Shown here: one piece after another, positions 59,388 through 64,000 of the stretch | Position numbering within the stretch: the stretch's first letter is position 1 | How the letters are laid out: each line of letters starts with the position of its first letter | NCBI RefSeq assembly: GCF_000931445.1 | Contig: NZ_CP010849.1 | Location: forward strand, 558,001-622,000 | Direction: 5' to 3' | DNA from: Streptomyces cyaneogriseus subsp. noncyanogenus | GTDB lineage: Bacteria; Actinomycetota; Actinomycetes; Streptomycetales; Streptomycetaceae | Length of the DNA: 64,000 bases | Notes under the pieces: generated by a model | What the model was told of the DNA's origin: nothing | What the model saw: the letters and a program-made list of their open reading frames with translations, nothing else | Databases searched by the model: none | Program-made: the position numbers and the translations under genes

Positions 59388-62300
59388 TCAGCGACGCCGC
59401 TGCTCGGTGAGCCCGGCCAGCCAGGTGTGGACGTGCCGGGCCGTCGACTCCGCGTGCTCTTCGAGCATCGTGAAGTGGTTGCCGTCGGTTTCGAGGACGG
59501 TGTGCGGCTCGCCCCACACCGGCGGCGGCTGTTCGCTCTCACGGGCGCGGAGGAAGAGGGTGGGTGTCTCGAGGGCGGGCGGCCGCCAGCCCGCGAAGAT
59601 GCGGAAGTAGCCGCCCATCGCCACCAGGCGGGCGTAGTCCAGGTCGATGAACTCGGTGACGCGGTCGAAGATTTCGCTGGTGAGGGCGGCGGCGACGGGG
59701 GCCATCCCCTCGTCGGGCAGGTAGGCGTCCATGACCACCACGGCCTGCGGCCGGACGCCCAGGTGTTCCAGGCGGCTCGTGACGGTGTGGGTGAACCAGC
59801 CGCCGGCGGAGTGTCCGGCGAGGGCGAAGGGCTCGCCGTCGGTGTGGCGGAGGATGGCGTCGGTGAACAGCCGGGTGATGGTGTCGACGTCGGCGGGGAG
59901 GGGCTCGCCGTCGGCGAAGCCGGGCGCCGGCACGTACCAGACGTCGCGGAGCCCGTCGAGGGCCGCCGCGAAGCGGGAGTACTGGTAGACGCTGGACACG
60001 GCGGCGACGGTGGGCAGGCAGATCAGCGCGGGCCCGGTGTCGCCCTGGGCGACGCGGACGAAGGGGGGTCGGGTCATAGCCGAGGGGTCGGTGAAGCAGG
60101 GCCGGAAGGCGGAGGCCGCCGACAGCAGGGCCATGGACTCCTCGACGCGGCCGCTGTCGTGACCGATCCAGAACAGGGCTTCCACCGTGTCGGCGGACGG
60201 GCCGCTCCCGGCTCGCGACGAGGCGGTGGCATCGCGCTCCCCAGGGGCGCCGGCCGTTTCGGCGGTCATATCGGAGGCCGGCTCGGCGGCGAGGAGCCTT
60301 TCGAGGTGGTCGGCGAGCGCTGCCGGGGTCGGGTGGTCGAAGACGAGCGTGGTGGCCAGGCGCAGCCCGGTCGCTGCGTTGAGGCGGTTGCGCAGTTCCA
60401 CGGCGGTCAGGGAGTCGAAGCCGAACTCGCGGAACTCGCCGTCGGCGGTGACGGTGTCGGTGCCGCCGTGGCCGAGGACGGCCGCGGCGTGGGTGCGGAC
60501 CACCTCCGTCAGCAGGGCGGTGCGCTCGGCGGGCTTCGGGGTCCCGGCCAGTCGCCCGCGGAGTTCGGCGGCGGCGTCGGCCCCGACGCCGTGGTCGGCG
60601 GTCCGGCGGGCCGGGGTGCGGACCAGGCCCCTGAGGACGGGCGGCAGGGTGCCGACGGCCGCCTGCTCACGGAGGGTGCCCGGGTCGAGGGGGGTGGCGA
60701 GGAGCAGCGGTTCGTCGAGGGCGAGGGCGGTGTCGAACAGGGCGAGCCCGTGGGCGTTGGTGAGCGGGAGCAGGCCGCTGCGGGTCATCCGGGCGACGTC
60801 GGCGGCGGCGAGGTGCTCGGCCATGCCGCCCGCCTCGGCCCAGCGTCCCCAGGCGAGGGAGCGGCCGGGCAGGCCGAGGGCGTGCCGTTGCTGCATCAGA
60901 GCGTCGAGGAAGGCGTTCGCGGCCGTGTAGTTGGCCTGTCCGGGGCTGCCGAAGGAGGCGGCGGCGGACGAGAAGGCGATGAACGCGTCGAGCCCGGCGT
61001 CGCGGGTGAGGTCGTGCAGGTGGGCGGCGCCGTGGGCCTTGGCGCTCAGGACGGCGTCCAGGCGGTCGGGGGTCAGGGAGGTGAGGACGCCGTCGTCGAC
61101 GACGCCGGCGGTGTGGAGCACGGCCTTGAGCGGATGCCGTGCCGGGATCTCGGCCAGCAGCGCCGCGACGGCCCGCCGGTCGGCGAGGTCGCAGGCGACG
61201 GCCGTCGTCCGGGCGCCCAGCTCGGCGAGTTCGGCGACGAGTTCGGCGGTGCCGGGAGCGGTGGGGCCGCTGCGGCTGGTCAGCAGCAGGTGCCGTACGC
61301 CGTGGGTGACGACGAGGTGGCGGGCGAGGAGCCGGCCGAGGTAGCCGGTGCCGCCGGTGATGAGGACAGTGGCGTCGGGGTCCCAGTGTCCGCTGTCCGC
61401 TCGGGCGCCGACCGGGATGCGGGCCAGCCGCGGGGTGTGGGCGCGGCCCTCGCGCAGGACGGTCTGCGGCTCACCGGAGAGCAGGGCCGCGGCCAGGGCG
61501 CGCCGGCTGGCGTCGGTGTCGTCGAGGTCGGTGAGGACGAACCGGCCGGGGTTCTCGGTCTGGGCGGAGCGGACCATGCCCCAGACGGCGGCGTGCGCGA
61601 GGTCGGGGACGGAGTCGCCCGGTGCGGCGGCGACCGCGCCGTGGGTGACGAACGCGAGCCGGGAGTCCGCGAACCGGTCGTCGGCGAGCCAGCTCTGCAG
61701 CAGGTGCAGGACGCGGACGGTGGCCCGCCGGGTGGCGTCGGCCGCGTCGGCGGCGCCGTCGCGGTGCGGGCAGGGGACGACGACCACGTCGGGTACGGGT
61801 GTGCCGGCCGAGGCCAGTTCCTCCAGATCCGCGTATGTGCTCCACGGCACGCCGGGGGCGTCGGGGCACTCGGCTTCGGAGCCGATCAGCGCCAGGCGCG
61901 TCTTCGACGACGGTGTCCTGGGCAGCGGTACGGGCGCCCAGTCGAGCCGGAAGAGGGCGTCGTGGTGGGCGGTGCGGGCCGAGTGGAGCTGTCCGGCCGT
62001 GACGGGCCGGAACGCGAGTGACTCGGCCGTGACGACGGTGTGTCCCGTGCTGTCCGTGGCCAGCAGGGCGATCGTGTCGGGCGACCGCCGACTGAGGCGG
62101 ACGCGCAGCGCCGATGCCCCGGAGGCCGTGACGGTGACGCCGCTCCAGGAGAAGGGCAGCCAGCCGTGGCCCTCGTCCGGCTCGTCCTCGGCGAAGCCGA
62201 GGACCACCGGGTGGAGTGCCGCGTCGAGCAGCGCCGGGTGGACGGCGTAGCGGTCGGCGTCGCCCGACGGTCCGTCGGGCAGTGCGACCTCGGCGTACAG

Positions 62301-64000
62301 GTCGTCCCCGTGCCGCCAGGCGGCCCGCAGTCCCTGGAACGCGGGTCCGTATCCGAGGCCCGCGTCGGCCAGTGTCCCGTACCAGTGGTCGAGGTCGACG
62401 GGGACCGCGTCCGTGGGCGGCCACGGTGCGGCGGTGTCGTGGGCGGTCTCCGCGCGCCGTGTCAGGACGCCCGTCGCGTGGCAGGTCCAGCCGGTCCCGT
62501 CCGTGCCGGTCGGCGCGGCGGGGGTGAGTCCGTCGTCTTCCCGCGCGTAGAGCGTGAAGGGGCGCCGCTCCACCCCGTCCGGCGCCGTCTCGGTCGCGCC
62601 GACGGAGAGCTGCAGGACGACCGATCCGCGCTCCGGCAGGACCAGCGGGACCTGGAGTGCCAGTTCCTCGACGGTGTCGCAGCCGACTTCGTCGCCCGCG
62701 CGGACGGCCAGTTCGAGGATGGCCGTGCCGGGCAGCAGGACGGTGCCGAAGACGGCGTGGTCGGCGAGCCAGGGATGGGTGCGCAGCGAGATCCTGCCGG
62801 TGAGCAGGCATTCCTGCGACTGCGGTGATCCGGCCAGGGGTACGGCGGAGCCGAGCAGGGGGTGTCCGGCTGCGGTGAGTCCGGCGGCCGAGACGTCCCC
62901 GGACAGGCTGGTGTCGGCGTCCAGCCAGTAGCGGCGGCGGTCGAAGGGGTAGGTCGGCAGGTCGAGGTGGCGGGCGCGTTCCGGTGTCGCGCCGATGAGG
63001 GCCGGCCAGTGGACGGCCGTCCCGCCCTTCGGTGTGCCCTGCACGTGGAGGTGGGCGAGCGCGGTGAGCAGCGCCAGGGGTTCGGGGCGGTCGGCGCGCA
63101 GCAGCGGGACCAGGGCGGGACCGGGCTCGGTGGTGTTGTCGTCGGCGGGCAGGCACTCTCCGGCGAGGGCGCAGAGGGTTCCGTCCGGGCCGAGTTCCAG
63201 GAAGGTGCGTACCCCGTCGTCGTCGTGGAGGCGGCGTACGGCGTCGCCGAAGCGTACGGTGCGGCGTAGCTGGCGGACCCAGTACTCCGGGTCGGTGAGC
63301 GTGCCGGCCGTGGCGCGGTCGCCGGTGACGGTGGAGACCACCGGGATCGTCGGTTCGGCGTAGGCGATGCCGGTCGCGACCTGCCGGAACTCCTCCAGGA
63401 TCGGTTCCATCAGCGGGGAGTGGAAGGCGCGGTCGGTGCTGAGGCGTTTGGTGCGCAGGCCCTGCTCGGCGAAGGCGGCGGCGGCTTCCAGTACGTCCGG
63501 CTCGGCTCCGGAGATCACCACCGACGTGGGGCCGTTGACAGCGGCGACGGCCACCCGTGCCTCCCGGCCGGCGAGCATCCGGGTGACCTGTTCCTCGCTC
63601 GCGCGGACCGCCAGCATGGCTCCGCCGGGCGGCAGTTGTGTCTGCGCCAGCCGGCCCCGGGCCGCGACCAGCCGGGCCGCGTCGGTCAGTGAGAGGACGC
63701 CGGCGACGTGCGCGGCGGCCAGTTCGCCGATCGAGTGGCCGGCGACGTGGTCCGGGCGGATCCCGGCGCTCTCCAGCAGGCGGAAGAGGGCGACCTGGAG
63801 GGCGAAGAGCGCCGGCTGCGCGTCGCCGGTGCGGTCCAGCGGCTGCGGCTCGTCGAGGAGGAGCGGGCGCAGGGGCCGGTCGAGATGGGGTTCGAGCTCC
63901 GCGAGTACGTCGTCCAACGCCTGGGCGAAGGCGGGGTGGGCGGCGTACAGCTCTCGGCCCATGCCGGGCCGTTGGGTTCCCTGGCCGGAGAAGAGGAAGG
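59388..64000 (-). CDS. nemA4: Modular type I PKS, final module with thioesterase (start lies beyond the window)
   Basis: The visible 1,537 residues begin inside an AT ([12 protein letters not shown] at the right edge) and run AT-DH-KR-ACP-TE. The AT has GHSIGE (63723-63740) and a malonyl-type motif read as RAFH (63420-63431) instead of HAFH. The DH has [10 protein letters not shown] and DAALHP. The KR has VDD in place of LDD, with [12 protein letters not shown] Ser lies in GFDSL (60410-60421). The terminal thioesterase has GHSAGGW (59797-59817) and a late GNHFTM with the catalytic His, and would close the 16-membered lactone. By count this is module 13; modules 11 and 12 and the N-terminus must be to the right. 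It leads the nemA4-A3-E-D operon, with 95 bp to nemA3. Confidence 0.88.
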   Translation of the reverse strand, partial: FLFSGQGTQRPGMGRELYAAHPAFAQALDDVLAELEPHLDRPLRPLLLDEPQPLDRTGDAQPALFALQVALFRLLESAGIRPDHVAGHSIGELAAAHVAGVLSLTDAARLVAARGRLAQTQLPPGGAMLAVRASEEQVTRMLAGREARVAVAAVNGPTSVVISGAEPDVLEAAAAFAEQGLRTKRLSTDRAFHSPLMEPILEEFRQVATGIAYAEPTIPVVSTVTGDRATAGTLTDPEYWVRQLRRTVRFGDAVRRLHDDDGVRTFLELGPDGTLCALAGECLPADDNTTEPGPALVPLLRADRPEPLALLTALAHLHVQGTPKGGTAVHWPALIGATPERARHLDLPTYPFDRRRYWLDADTSLSGDVSAAGLTAAGHPLLGSAVPLAGSPQSQECLLTGRISLRTHPWLADHAVFGTVLLPGTAILELAVRAGDEVGCDTVEELALQVPLVLPERGSVVLQLSVGATETAPDGVERRPFTLYAREDDGLTPAAPTGTDGTGWTCHATGVLTRRAETAHDTAAPWPPTDAVPVDLDHWYGTLADAGLGYGPAFQGLRAAWRHGDDLYAEVALPDGPSGDADRYAVHPALLDAALHPVVLGFAEDEPDEGHGWLPFSWSGVTVTASGASALRVRLSRRSPDTIALLATDSTGHTVVTAESLAFRPVTAGQLHSARTAHHDALFRLDWAPVPLPRTPSSKTRLALIGSEAECPDAPGVPWSTYADLEELASAGTPVPDVVVVPCPHRDGAADAADATRRATVRVLHLLQSWLADDRFADSRLAFVTHGAVAAAPGDSVPDLAHAAVWGMVRSAQTENPGRFVLTDLDDTDASRRALAAALLSGEPQTVLREGRAHTPRLARIPVGARADSGHWDPDATVLITGGTGYLGRLLARHLVVTHGVRHLLLTSRSGPTAPGTAELVAELAELGARTTAVACDLADRRAVAALLAEIPARHPLKAVLHTAGVVDDGVLTSLTPDRLDAVLSAKAHGAAHLHDLTRDAGLDAFIAFSSAAASFGSPGQANYTAANAFLDALMQQRHALGLPGRSLAWGRWAEAGGMAEHLAAADVARMTRSGLLPLTNAHGLALFDTALALDEPLLLATPLDPGTLREQAAVGTLPPVLRGLVRTPARRTADHGVGADAAAELRGRLAGTPKPAERTALLTEVVRTHAAAVLGHGGTDTVTADGEFREFGFDSLTAVELRNRLNAATGLRLATTLVFDHPTPAALADHLERLLAAEPASDMTAETAGAPGERDATASSRAGSGPSADTVEALFWIGHDSGRVEESMALLSAASAFRPCFTDPSAMTRPPFVRVAQGDTGPALICLPTVAAVSSVYQYSRFAAALDGLRDVWYVPAPGFADGEPLPADVDTITRLFTDAILRHTDGEPFALAGHSAGGWFTHTVTSRLEHLGVRPQAVVVMDAYLPDEGMAPVAAALTSEIFDRVTEFIDLDYARLVAMGGYFRIFAGWRPPALETPTLFLRARESEQPPPVWGEPHTVLETDGNHFTMLEEHAESTARHVHTWLAGLTEQRRR

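Overview
The window is high-GC actinomycete DNA, almost certainly Streptomyces: G/C-ending codons, GTG starts, and giant modular type I polyketide synthase (PKS) genes. It holds most of a 16-membered spiroketal macrolide cluster of the avermectin/milbemycin family. The visible domain order fits nemadectin (LL-F28249 alpha, the moxidectin precursor), known from Streptomyces cyaneogriseus. The nem names used here rest on that fit plus memory of the published cluster; no database search was run.

Layout. 1-443 (+): end of a type II thioesterase. 532-1335 (-): short-chain reductase, AveF-like (nemF). 1336-1722: divergent regulatory region. 1723-38143 (+): nemA1-1 (loading AT-ACP and module 1), nemA1-2 (modules 2-3) and nemA2 (modules 4-7). 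38144-39256 (+): AveC-like membrane spirocyclase (nemC), which reads in frame with nemA2 in this assembly. 39282-39314: terminator between convergent operons. Then on the minus strand, read from right to left: nemA4 (module 13 and thioesterase, 59388 to beyond 64000), nemA3 (modules 8-10, 41686-59292), cytochrome P450 nemE (40177-41583) and methyltransferase nemD (39332-40180).

How it works. The loading AT lacks the arginine that holds a dicarboxylic extender, so it should take a monocarboxylic starter such as isobutyryl-CoA. Module 1 makes the methyl-branched alkene of the C25 side chain, module 2 the C25-OH, module 3 a saturated segment, module 4 leaves the C21 ketone, and modules 5 and 6 give the C19 and C17 hydroxyls. 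Modules 7-10 give C14=C15, C13 methylene, C10=C11 and C8=C9. Module 13 and the thioesterase finish and cyclise. NemC should form the spiroketal, NemE the C6-C8a ether ring, NemF the C5 alcohol and NemD the C5-O-methyl of minor congeners. One isobutyrate, six propionates and seven acetates give 36 carbons, the count in nemadectin alpha; modules 11 and 12 lie outside the window.

Assembly caution. Six copies of a 42-nt loxP-containing linker used in 454 Titanium paired-end libraries sit inside nemA3 (43030-43132 and 56872-57114), flanked by duplicated contig ends. nemA3 also carries an apparent one-base insertion at 50051-50053. Removing 321, 260 and 1 bases restores one open frame of 5,674 codons. 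The in-frame nemA2-nemC join may likewise be a homopolymer error at 38100-38104. Near-identical kilobase repeats between modules make this locus hard to assemble.
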